From Paraburkholderia sabiae (GTDB taxonomy: Bacteria; Pseudomonadota; Gammaproteobacteria; Burkholderiales; Burkholderiaceae), in assembly GCF_030412785.1 (NCBI RefSeq), contig NZ_CP125297.1, forward strand, positions 434,001-498,000: a stretch of 64,000 bases of DNA. The letters are read 5' to 3'. Under the pieces are notes generated by a model. It had not been told where the DNA came from. It made no database searches and saw only the letters and a list, made by a program, of their open reading frames with translations. Both the position numbers and the translations under genes were made by a program. Each line of letters begins with the position of its first letter. Positions within the stretch are counted from its first letter, which is position 1. This document shows positions 8,918-16,692 of this stretch, in pieces.

Positions 8918-9758
8918 TCCCGCACTCGTTGTACTCGGCGGACCGAATAGTGGGAAGACACACCTTGCTGGCCAGATCTATGGACGCGTTCAGCGACGTC
9001 CTGGACACTTTCGCTTGCGGAAGTCGGATGGTACGCCAGCGGATCTCTCGGCGCTGGAGGAAGTCCTTGCAGCGTTGGAAAATGGACATGCGGCCGGGCA
9101 TACACCATCGAATACGTGGGCTGAAGTCAAGCTGCCGTTGATCAGTGCCTCCGGTGAACCGGTTGATATTCACTGGCCGGATTACGGTGGAGAGCAACTT
9201 GATGACGTCTTCCAGAAGCGCTCCGTGCCGGAGTCTTGGAGATCTCGTCTCTGCCAGGCTGACGGTTGGATTGTCCTCATTCGTCTCAAAACCGAAACCG
9301 TATACGGAGACGCCCTTGACCGGCTCGTAGAGCGCGCACATACACAGGCTAAGCCAGAGCCGAGGGCTGAGAAATGGGACTCCAATGCGAAATGGGTCGA
9401 GCTTTTGCAGATACTGCTGCATGCGACCGGGCGGGGGACGGCGAATCGGCTTTCGCGTCCGCGATTGCTGGTCCTGCTATCCTGCTACGACGAACTTGGC
9501 GAGGAGAGCGGGCCACCGATGGCAATGCTGGAACGGCACCTGCCGTTACTCGCGTCCTTTCTCCAGAACACATGGTCGTCGTCCGATCTGAGTGTTTGGG
9601 GCTTGTCCGCGCTTGGCCGATTGCTTACGCAAAACAGCGCCGACGACGATTTCATTGATTTGGGTCCTGAATATCAAGGTTGGGTGATCCATCCGGACGG
9701 CGGGGGGCGCGACTCCGATCTGACTACGCCTCTGGACTGGCTGAGTGAGGCACAATGA
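8910..9758 (+). CDS. Second TRAFAC-type GTPase (DO-GTPase1-like)
   Basis: 282 residues. The G domain begins at once: VVLGGPNSGKTHL as Walker A, IHWPDYGGEQ as the DxxG-like Walker B, and LLVLLSCYDEL in the G4 position, where the canonical NKxD is replaced by CYDE. Altered G4 may mean relaxed base specificity or a regulatory, weakly hydrolysing partner. The gene overlaps the preceding GTPase by 8 nt and the next gene by 4 nt. A tandem of two divergent GTPases between a helical protein and a GAP1-like protein is the hallmark arrangement of the predicted double-GTPase conflict systems. Confidence 0.78.
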   Translation: MNSPALVVLGGPNSGKTHLAGQIYGRVQRRPGHFRLRKSDGTPADLSALEEVLAALENGHAAGHTPSNTWAEVKLPLISASGEPVDIHWPDYGGEQLDDVFQKRSVPESWRSRLCQADGWIVLIRLKTETVYGDALDRLVERAHTQAKPEPRAEKWDSNAKWVELLQILLHATGRGTANRLSRPRLLVLLSCYDELGEESGPPMAMLERHLPLLASFLQNTWSSSDLSVWGLSALGRLLTQNSADDDFIDLGPEYQGWVIHPDGGGRDSDLTTPLDWLSEAQ

Positions 9759-12133
9759 CAGGGCCACTTCGTGCGCGTTACGGCGCGACGGACAACAAGC
9801 ATACCCTCTGCGATTTCGACGGGGACGGCGAGCCGCCACGGGCTCTACTCGGCCTGACAGACAAGCCGCCAGGTTCATACCGGCCGGGCGACGTGTGGTG
9901 GCCCTCGATCGGCTTTGGTCCCGTCGGTGGGTGGTGGACTCTCTGGTGTACTCGCCCCGATAAAGAAGCGACTCGGGCTGGCATGGTAACCAGTCAAGCG
10001 CTGTTATGGCCGATAGGTGAGATCAGCGGGGTGGAAGACCTAACACCGTTTATCTGCGAGGTAACGGGCGAGGCTCTTACACTGCCGGCAATGTCGATTA
10101 CGGAAGCTGCGGCGCAGGCCATTCTCGCCGGACGCGATCGCGCGCCTGTTCTCGTCGGGTTGCAGCATTGGTCTGGCTTGATCGCGGTGCTGTGGAGGCG
10201 ACTCCCAGGCGCGGACAGAAGCGCGTTTTCGGGCCGCGTGATGCTCAATCCGCCCCAACATAAAGGTGACGATAAATGCACGATTCTATGTACTCCTGAT
10301 GATCGGGCGGCACAATGGCCCAGCGTCAGACGGGTTCACGACTTACAGCCGGAGGAAACTTCACGCGCAGCAAAATGGATGGCGGGCGGCGACGACAGCG
10401 GTCTCGAGCAGATCACACGGGCATTGTCGAGCACGTTGACGCTTGGAAGACTCGGTACGATCGCTCGAGCCGCCGCGCGACTTGATTCTCTACGCGACAA
10501 GGCATCGCCGGGTGACGCGATCTTGCTGATCCGATCCCTCATCCTGGTGGCGCCCGACAGGGAAATACTGGTAGGACTGAAAACGGAAGCTCTCGCAGTC
10601 ATTGCCGCCGGAATTGAGGGCGTCGACGCCAACGTGCTCAGATCGATGGCGAACATCGACGACGGAGCGTTGCCCGATCTTAGCGCCGTCAAGGCGGGCA
10701 TTAGTCGCTGGATTGAACGAAACGCCCCGGAAACGGAGCCTGCCGACTTCGCCTCAATCATTCAGGCACTCGCACCAAGTCGGTCTCGCGACTGGTGGAG
10801 GCTAGCTGTCGAATCGACGCTCGCAGAACATCTATACTCCGTGCGGTGGAGCTCGGCACTTTTTCGCTGGCTGTCGTGTTCCAGGTGCAGGTCCGTGCTG
10901 AAGTCCATCTGGCGGTTCGACCAGCTTGAAATGAGCATGATTGCAGCAGCGGAAAGTTATGGCGCGGCGGGGGCGCAGGAGGCGTCGGGCATACTTGAGG
11001 CGTGCGCGGAATTTGGATGGTCAACGCTGCACGCACAAATGTGCAAACGCACCATGTCAACGCACGACGCGCTGGAACGGCAACTCGCGTTTCCGGGTAG
11101 CACGTTGCCTGGAATCGAATGGCTCGTCAGGCACACGGATGGCGAGCAACTCGTGGCAGCAACAGTTGAGCTTGGTAACGATGTACTCACGAGGCTCGTC
11201 GCGGCCCGAACGGCTAGGGAGCCGCGACTATTGTCAAAAATGGTTGTCGAGCCAAGATGGCTATTGCTGTGGACGCAACACATCATTCACGGCGGTTCCC
11301 CTTGGCCTGTTTCAATTGACAGAGCCGCTATGTGCAACCTGCTTCTTCAGGGAATCGACGACGTCGATCTCTCGATGCTCCTAATCCGGGCGATCTCGAG
11401 CGATTTCGCTGTGCGGGTCCTTGAATGGCCCGAGAGAGGCAAGCTCTGGTCACGTCTACCTCAAGACTTCGTCGAGCAGGTCGCGATCGTTGCGCTCGAG
11501 AGGCTGAACTCCGGTACCGGCTTTCCATATCCGGAGGAGCCGCTCGCTAGTCGCATCATCGCAGTAGCACGGCGTAGTCGCCCTACTCCGGCAGGGCTTA
11601 AGGCTTTGTTGCAATGGCCAGATGCGATATCGGAGCGTGATCTGTTGACGTGGATTGCCGCGATGCCGTTGGATCACGTCGGCGTGGAACTAGGAAAGCA
11701 TGGCAAAGAAAAAGGGTGGCGCCGAGTCGCCGAAGCGCTGTACCGTGGGTCAACATATGATTCAGCGGCCTTCGCGGGCGCATGGGAGTGTCGGACGCTG
11801 CTTTCAAGCTGGCAGCAATTCGTCCTTTCGTATCGGGGAAATCGATCCGCAGGAGCGGGCCAAGATGGCATCCGCGCGATAGAGGACCGGATTGTAGCTA
11901 TTGGTGCCAGCTATGCTGACGAGCGTCTGAGAGATATCTGGATCAGGGCAGGCGGGGATGTTTCTCGGCTTTCGCTAAGCGTGTACCCGCGGGATCGTTG
12001 GCGTGACGCTGCACGTGCCGCTAGCAGCGGCGCGCTGCGAGGCGGTCTATTAGCTCTAGCCCTGCAGCTTCTCGACGAATTCCCGAGTAATGATGAACTC
12101 AGGGACATTTGCTCGATCCTCTCAAACTCGTGA
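9755..12133 (+). CDS. GAP1-like large GTPase-associated protein
   Basis: 792 residues, the last gene of the operon, starting in an ATGA overlap. The N-terminal 200 residues (MTGPLRARYGATDNKHTL, GYxxGDVWWPS, a WW-rich strand region) are mixed and fit the GAP1-N domain, which typically begins with a YGxxxGHxLL-like motif. The remaining about 550 residues are helical repeats with no enzymatic motif, consistent with the GAP1 middle and C-terminal parts. There are no membrane segments. By analogy it serves as the sensor/scaffold that engages the GTPases. I assign it on N-terminal pattern, size and operon position, not on a catalytic signature. Confidence 0.68.
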   Translation: MTGPLRARYGATDNKHTLCDFDGDGEPPRALLGLTDKPPGSYRPGDVWWPSIGFGPVGGWWTLWCTRPDKEATRAGMVTSQALLWPIGEISGVEDLTPFICEVTGEALTLPAMSITEAAAQAILAGRDRAPVLVGLQHWSGLIAVLWRRLPGADRSAFSGRVMLNPPQHKGDDKCTILCTPDDRAAQWPSVRRVHDLQPEETSRAAKWMAGGDDSGLEQITRALSSTLTLGRLGTIARAAARLDSLRDKASPGDAILLIRSLILVAPDREILVGLKTEALAVIAAGIEGVDANVLRSMANIDDGALPDLSAVKAGISRWIERNAPETEPADFASIIQALAPSRSRDWWRLAVESTLAEHLYSVRWSSALFRWLSCSRCRSVLKSIWRFDQLEMSMIAAAESYGAAGAQEASGILEACAEFGWSTLHAQMCKRTMSTHDALERQLAFPGSTLPGIEWLVRHTDGEQLVAATVELGNDVLTRLVAARTAREPRLLSKMVVEPRWLLLWTQHIIHGGSPWPVSIDRAAMCNLLLQGIDDVDLSMLLIRAISSDFAVRVLEWPERGKLWSRLPQDFVEQVAIVALERLNSGTGFPYPEEPLASRIIAVARRSRPTPAGLKALLQWPDAISERDLLTWIAAMPLDHVGVELGKHGKEKGWRRVAEALYRGSTYDSAAFAGAWECRTLLSSWQQFVLSYRGNRSAGAGQDGIRAIEDRIVAIGASYADERLRDIWIRAGGDVSRLSLSVYPRDRWRDAARAASSGALRGGLLALALQLLDEFPSNDELRDICSILSNS

Positions 12134-12356
12134 TCGAAGAGACCGAGCCGTTTTTGGCCGCCTAGTCGTAAAGCGAAGCAATGGAAGGTCTGTCGGGCAC
12201 CGAGCAAGGCCGCGCAGGTTGATAAAGCGATGATCGCGGCAATCATCGAAACGCACAGGCGATCCATGGCCGACAACGGGATGAACGTTGCGAGTGCGCG
12301 TCTCACTCACAGTCGATGACCAGTGAGTTCAGCCTAGAAAAGTTGGGAATACTTCA

Positions 12357-13148
12357 ATGTCTATACACGTTTCGTTTGGGGTTTTTCGATGGGCTTTGGG
12401 TATTTTGAAGAAGACTTCCTCTTGGCTCCTTGACAAGCTCACACGTTGGTTCATTTTGCCGACGTATCGCCGTTCTCACCTGACGTGGATGAAGCGTACC
12501 CAGCTCGGGGCAAGTTGGTGTGAGCTTTGGGATGGCGTCGAATATGACATCAGTTTTCCGCATTTTGGTTATCCCGAGCCGAGAGCGTGTCGGGTTGCGT
12601 TCCGTTCACTGACGAAAGAAGTTTCTCGGCTCGAGCTGATCCTTGAGGTTCGCGGCGCCGGCCTTCGACACCAGGAGTCTATCCGAGTGTGCAACTTGAA
12701 TGCGCACGCGATTATCGTGACGTTGCCGGGAATCCCGGAGCTTGAACTTAAACTCTCAGAAAAGAACTTACGATTTTCGATTGAAGAGTATGAGTTCTTA
12801 GCCGGTAAAGTTGTCTTTCCAGACGGGGCCGAACGGGCACACGCCAGTTCACTGAGAGGATCACTTGTCCAAAACTTCGCTTTCAACGATGTGTGGGATT
12901 ACCGCTGGGGGCATTGGTGGAACTGCAATAGCATCAAGTATGCAACGCAGCAGATCCAAGAATATTGGCGGTTTCGATATGGGTTCAGAACATTGCTCTC
13001 CAGCATTTTGGGGGGAACGTTAGGAGCTTCTTGGATGTCTTCATTCCAGTTCTGGGCCGCCGTGGCCTCGCAGCTCTTCGTACTTTCGAATGACGGCGAG
13101 TTGCGATGGCGGTGGGGCCGCGGTGACGAAATCGTCGTGAACTGTTGA
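12357..13148 (+). CDS. Hypothetical protein, possibly membrane-associated
   Basis: 263 residues, not recognised. The N-terminus is amphipathic and aromatic (WALGILKKTSSWLLDKL). The middle is beta-rich, with alternating charged strands (LELILEVRGAGL, HAIIVTLPGIPELELKL). The C-terminus has a hydrophobic stretch at about 220-248 that could be one membrane span. No ribosome site is obvious before the ATG. It lies 223 nt after the GTPase operon on the same strand and could be an accessory gene of it. The insertion-bearing sequence follows directly. Confidence 0.5.
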   Translation: MSIHVSFGVFRWALGILKKTSSWLLDKLTRWFILPTYRRSHLTWMKRTQLGASWCELWDGVEYDISFPHFGYPEPRACRVAFRSLTKEVSRLELILEVRGAGLRHQESIRVCNLNAHAIIVTLPGIPELELKLSEKNLRFSIEEYEFLAGKVVFPDGAERAHASSLRGSLVQNFAFNDVWDYRWGHWWNCNSIKYATQQIQEYWRFRYGFRTLLSSILGGTLGASWMSSFQFWAAVASQLFVLSNDGELRWRWGRGDEIVVNC

Positions 13149-13338
13149 AGTTTTTAGATGCTGTTGTTGTAGAAGTTTTTGGAAGATCGCGCGCGATACG
13201 AGTATCGCCTCCATGAAAAAGCTCGATGATCCGCGTCTCCGCTCGGATCCGTGGTAAGCGTCGCGTGGGAGCCGTTGAGAATTCTCTGGACAAGCGTCGA
13301 AGGACGCGGCAGGCGTATCGCGCTGCTGCCAGCAGGGA

Positions 13339-14925
13339 TCAAAGCGAGGCAGGTGTAGATAGGGGGAGATGCTTCGCGACGTTCCAGGGCAACAATTCGT
13401 CGATGCGGTTGGCCTGGTGATCGGCGATGTGCGTAAGCACGTATTCCAGATAGGAGCGTGGGTTGATGCCATTCAACTTGCACGAGCCGATCAGGCCATA
13501 CATGGCGGCGGCTCGCTCACCACCGCTGTCGGAGCCCGCGAACATAAAATTGCGCCGACCAAGGGCCACACAGCGCAAGGCATTTTCGGCAAGCACGTTG
13601 CTGATTTCGACACGGCCGTCGTCACAGAACAGTGTGAGGCCATCCCATCGGTTCAGAGAGTAGTTGATCGCTTCGACCAGTGGTGCCTTTGGCCAGAGAG
13701 TGGCGAGTTTCTCCTTCATCGACTTCTCGAGAGCCACGAGCAACGGGCTGGTCTTTTCTCGCCTGACGCGTCGCCGCTCATCAGGTGGTCTGCCGCGGAT
13801 AGCAGCCTCGATTTCGTAGAGATCGCCAATCATGTCGAGCCATTGCTTCGTGGTTTCCGACGGCGCTGTCTCATGGACGTCGAAGAGATATCGACGCGCG
13901 TGATCCCAGCAAGAAGCCAGGCGAACTTTGCCGCTTTCGGTCAGTTCGTTGAAGCCGGCATAGCCGTCCCCTTGAAGGACGCCTTCGAATCCGGCGAGAT
14001 GGGTCTGGGGGTGGATGCCTTTTCGGTCCGGCGAATACGCGAACCAGACAGCAGCGGGTTCGCTCGAACCTGAGCGGCGATCATCGCGCACGTAGACCCA
14101 CAACCGACCGGTCCTGGTCTTCTTGTTCCCGGGTGCGAGCACCGGGATCGGCGTGTCGTCCGCGTGGAGCTTCGCACTCGCCATTGTGTAGCGACGCAGC
14201 GCTTCAGTCAGCAGTCGGCAGAGTTCTTCGCATTGCCCGACCCAGCGTGCCATGGTGGCCCGATCGAGACGTACGCCGTCGCGCGCCGCGATCTCGGATT
14301 GCCGATACAGCGGCGTGTGGTTCGCATACTTCGCAACGATGATCTCAGCCAGCAAGCTCGGATGCGCGATGCTGCGCTCGATCGGCAGCCCCGGCATGGG
14401 TAGTTGCACGATATGTCCACAACCGGTGCAGATCCGCTTGCGACGGATCGTGCGGATGACCTTGAACATCGCCGTGACGCGTGCGAGCTGCTCGGACACG
14501 TCCTCGCCGAGCAGTTCCATGGCGTTGTCGCACTTCGGGCAGATCGAGGCGGGCTCGAGCACGCGCTCCTCGCGCGGCAGGTGGGGCGGCAAGGCTTCCT
14601 GCGGGGATGGCGCAGACACGCCTGAACTTGATGCACGAGCGCGCGCACGGCGGACATCGGCGACGCCGCTGCCCGCTGCCAGATCCTCGAGTTGGGTTTC
14701 GAGCCGATCGATCTGCCGCTCAAGTTGCTCGGATTTGCGACCGAAGTGCATACGCCTGAGCTTGTCGATCTGGGCCGTCAGGCGCTCGATCTCCTGGTCC
14801 CGTTCGACAATCTCCCGGTCGCGGTCGGCAATCTCCTGCAGCATCTTTGCCATCGACGCCTGCTGCTCGAGCACCAGGGCCTGGAGCTCGGCAACGGTGT
14901 CCGGAAGTGGCGCATGATCGGGCAT
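13339..14925 (-). CDS. tnpC: IS66 transposase TnpC
   Basis: 528 residues, full length for IS66 DDE transposases. The N-terminal coiled coil (residues about 10-95, repeated ADRDREIVERDQEIERL heptads) is followed by a zinc-finger region (CPKCDN and CTGCGH). Then comes the DDE catalytic domain with KLHADDTPIPVL, GDGYAGF, CWDHARRYLFD and [27 protein letters not shown]. The C-terminal PWNVAKHLP tail is typical. It ends 85 nt from the left IS end. A second, broken copy of nearly the same protein lies at 31.4-32.0 kb. Confidence 0.96.
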   Translation of the reverse strand: MPDHAPLPDTVAELQALVLEQQASMAKMLQEIADRDREIVERDQEIERLTAQIDKLRRMHFGRKSEQLERQIDRLETQLEDLAAGSGVADVRRARARASSSGVSAPSPQEALPPHLPREERVLEPASICPKCDNAMELLGEDVSEQLARVTAMFKVIRTIRRKRICTGCGHIVQLPMPGLPIERSIAHPSLLAEIIVAKYANHTPLYRQSEIAARDGVRLDRATMARWVGQCEELCRLLTEALRRYTMASAKLHADDTPIPVLAPGNKKTRTGRLWVYVRDDRRSGSSEPAAVWFAYSPDRKGIHPQTHLAGFEGVLQGDGYAGFNELTESGKVRLASCWDHARRYLFDVHETAPSETTKQWLDMIGDLYEIEAAIRGRPPDERRRVRREKTSPLLVALEKSMKEKLATLWPKAPLVEAINYSLNRWDGLTLFCDDGRVEISNVLAENALRCVALGRRNFMFAGSDSGGERAAAMYGLIGSCKLNGINPRSYLEYVLTHIADHQANRIDELLPWNVAKHLPLSTPASL

Positions 14926-14955
14926 GCGCTGCAGTTTACGAGCCTTCGATGCGGT

Positions 14956-15300
14956 TTACAACATCGACAATGCGGCCGTACGACGGGGTTGTCGCCAATC
15001 GATGCCTTCCAGCAACATCGACAGCTGCGCCGACGTGAGATAGATCTTGCCACCATCAGCCTGGGGCCAGACAAAACGCCCACGGGTAATCCGCTTCGCC
15101 AGAAGCCATAGTCCGTCATCGGTTGCCCAGAGAATTTTTACCAGATCGCCGCGACGTCCCCGAAAAATGAACACGTCGCCGCCGAGCGGATTCTCTTCGA
15201 GTGCCGCTTGCACCTTCGCGGCAAGAGCCGGGAAACCACTACGCATGTCGGTGACGCCTGCGGCGATCCAGATGCGAGTGCCTGCCGGCAGGCCGATCAT
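14956..15300 (-). CDS. tnpB: IS66 accessory protein TnpB
   Basis: 114 residues when started at the ATG at 15300; the longer upstream frame overlaps tnpA. It begins MIGLPAGTRIWIAAGVTDMR and contains DVFIFRGRRGDLVKILWATDDG, the signature of IS66 Orf2/TnpB. The start overlaps the tnpA stop by 4 nt, giving translational coupling. TnpB is required for IS66 transposition but its chemistry is not defined. Confidence 0.95.
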   Translation of the reverse strand: MIGLPAGTRIWIAAGVTDMRSGFPALAAKVQAALEENPLGGDVFIFRGRRGDLVKILWATDDGLWLLAKRITRGRFVWPQADGGKIYLTSAQLSMLLEGIDWRQPRRTAALSML

Positions 15301-15737
15301 CGGGATAGCTCCCGGATCAGCAGCCGCAGCATATCCGGTGACACGTTGCCGCGAACCCTCAAGCGTGCACGGTCGAACTCGATCTCGCAAAGATCCTCTG
15401 GCGACCGTGCTATATCGACTGCCATCGGTGGCTTATGTTCTGCCGCCTCAGCGACGACATCCACAGGCAACAGCGACGGCACCTCCGATGCGCGCTTCGG
15501 CGTTACGCCCTCCGGAAGCGTTGGCAAACCGTACTCTCCTTCCAGATAATGCCGTCGCCATTTGAACAACAGGTTCGCATTGATGTCGTTGCTGCGCGCG
15601 ATCAATGCCACCGACGCGCCCGGCTCAAAAGATTGTTCAACCAGTTGCCGTTTGAACTCGGTCGGAAAGTTCGGCCGCTTATGTGCGCCGTCTGCGGCGC
15701 CAACGCCCCACGTCTTGTCCACTTTGGTATCCACCAT
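15297..15737 (-). CDS. tnpA: IS66 accessory protein TnpA
   Basis: 146 residues from the ATG at 15737; an in-frame upstream start at 15779 is possible. The N-terminal helix-turn-helix is recognisable (FPTEFKRQLVEQSFEPG, then VALIARSNDINANLLFKWRR), as in IS66 Orf1. The C-terminal part LCEIEFDRARLRVRGNVSP is also typical. It probably binds the IS ends. A 14-bp inverted repeat spans its start codon. Confidence 0.93.
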   Translation of the reverse strand: MVDTKVDKTWGVGAADGAHKRPNFPTEFKRQLVEQSFEPGASVALIARSNDINANLLFKWRRHYLEGEYGLPTLPEGVTPKRASEVPSLLPVDVVAEAAEHKPPMAVDIARSPEDLCEIEFDRARLRVRGNVSPDMLRLLIRELSR

Positions 15738-15756
15738 TAAATTGGTGGATACCAAA
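15723..15756. promoter_or_regulatory. Inverted repeat over the tnpA start
   Basis: TTTGGTATCCACCA (15723-15736) and TGGTGGATACCAAA (15743-15756) flank a 6-nt centre, and the tnpA ATG (15735-15737, minus strand) sits in one arm. In a transcript entering from outside, the hairpin would bury the start codon, a way to prevent impinging transcription from expressing the transposition genes. That role is inference. Confidence 0.6.
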
Positions 15757-15928
15757 CTACCCAAAACCTCAATCAGCACGCCAGAACGGCCACTGCGAGA
15801 CGCTTACGATCCGTGATCGGAGATATCGGAAGTTCCTATCGCGGCAGCTGTTGGTGTTCGCAATTTATGGGAGTGGATAAAATCTGGGGAGGCGCGTCTG
15901 GTCTAAACTGCAACAGTTAACGTACTAG

Positions 15929-16238
15929 GGAGACGGCCGTGGAGTTGCGGTGGAAGCATTGGTTCCCGACCATATTCGCGTCGAACGCCATTCGGCCGAA
16001 TCGTTGCCCGGGGGGATGGGATGCGCCAGCACTGCAGGCGGCAAGGGAGTTCGGCGACGCCTGGCTGACCGAGTCGCGTACCGCGCTCCTGATCGTACCT
16101 TCCGTCGTCGTCCGTGCAGAGTTCAACGTTCTGGTCAATCCCGCACACCCCGACGCGACGCGGATTGCCGCGACCGAGCCGCAACCCGTGGCGTGGGACG
16201 AACGCCTCTTTGTGGTGCCGTCGGTCGGACACTCCTAG
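15929..16238 (+). pseudogene. RES-domain toxin remnant, frameshifted and N-truncated
   Basis: Two adjacent frames together spell the C-terminal half of a RES-family NAD+-degrading toxin. The first gives VEALVPDHIRVERHSAESLPGG; after a shift in the G-run near 16010 the other gives WDAPALQAAREFGDAWL, ALLIVPSVVVRAEFNVLVNPAHPD and a terminal DERLF. The normal N-terminal part with the catalytic Arg and Tyr is missing, and a stop (TAG 15926-15928) precedes the fragment. No Xre/MbcA antitoxin is next to it. It is a dead toxin half, perhaps cut by events linked to the neighbouring IS66. Confidence 0.75.
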
Positions 16239-16692
16239 GTTCTGATGGTGGTCGGCTAGCCTCGCCTCGACGCTTTGCTCCTCGAGGGAAATGACAGGAC
16301 GTGGCTTCTAGTTGAGTTCGCACTCGCCGCTCGCAATGGCCAGGACAGCGCCATCTCATATATTCTCCGTGTCTGGTTGCCAAAGCCGACTCGGCTGTCA
16401 GTTGTTATCATTCGCTCCGATAATTTGACATAACTTAAGTCGTCGATGATTTGACATAAAATCCGTCGGCGGAAGCGGACAGGCAGGACCGACAGATATC
16501 AGGCAGACGTCGGACCGCTTGTGCCCGATGAACGCGGATGACTCTACTATCCCGCCCGCCAGAGGCGGCGTTCCGGGCGTCCGCCTGAGTCACGGTGACA
16601 ACCGTTTCCCGTCTCGTTGAGGCCAAATGCAATTCGGCGCAATCCAGGCGACATGGCGGCGGCGGCGTTGGTCGATCGACGCCGCCAGCGAC
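16239..16692. other. Gene-free stretch between RES remnant and a minus-strand gene
   Basis: Apart from the direct repeats at 16418-16459 I see no gene, strong hairpin or promoter here. Confidence 0.4.
16418..16459. repeat. Pair of 16-bp direct repeats, 26-bp period
   Basis: CGATAATTTGACATAA (16418-16433) and CGATGATTTGACATAA (16444-16459) differ by one base. Spaced terminal repeats of this kind occur at ends of some transposons, so this may be an old element end. Each contains TTGACA, but no fitting -10 is present. Confidence 0.55.

Larger units (their letters stand above)
13254..15807 (-). mobile_element. Complete IS66-family insertion sequence
   Basis: 2554 bp. Ends are imperfect inverted repeats starting GTAAGCGTC: left at 13254, right read on the minus strand from 15807. 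Flanking 8-bp direct repeats GATCCGTG at 13246-13253 and 15808-15815 are identical, the target duplication expected for IS66. It carries the standard tnpA-tnpB-tnpC operon on the minus strand, all three intact. The perfect target duplication and intact genes suggest recent insertion and possible activity. Joining the flanks across one duplication copy gives no long open frame, so it probably hit non-coding DNA. Confidence 0.95.

Noticed and set aside
13369..14073. Long plus-strand open frames across the IS66 element
   Set aside because: They are antisense to the intact IS66 tnpC and have no family features.
13213..15860. A gene interrupted by the IS66
   Set aside because: Joining the flanks with one target copy gives a frame that stops at once (GAT CCG TGA), so no interrupted gene can be shown.
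16425..16462. Promoter built from TTGACA and TAAAAT in the direct repeats
   Set aside because: Spacing between the hexamers is about 26 nt, too long for a sigma-70 promoter; the repeat pattern explains the TTGACA copies.
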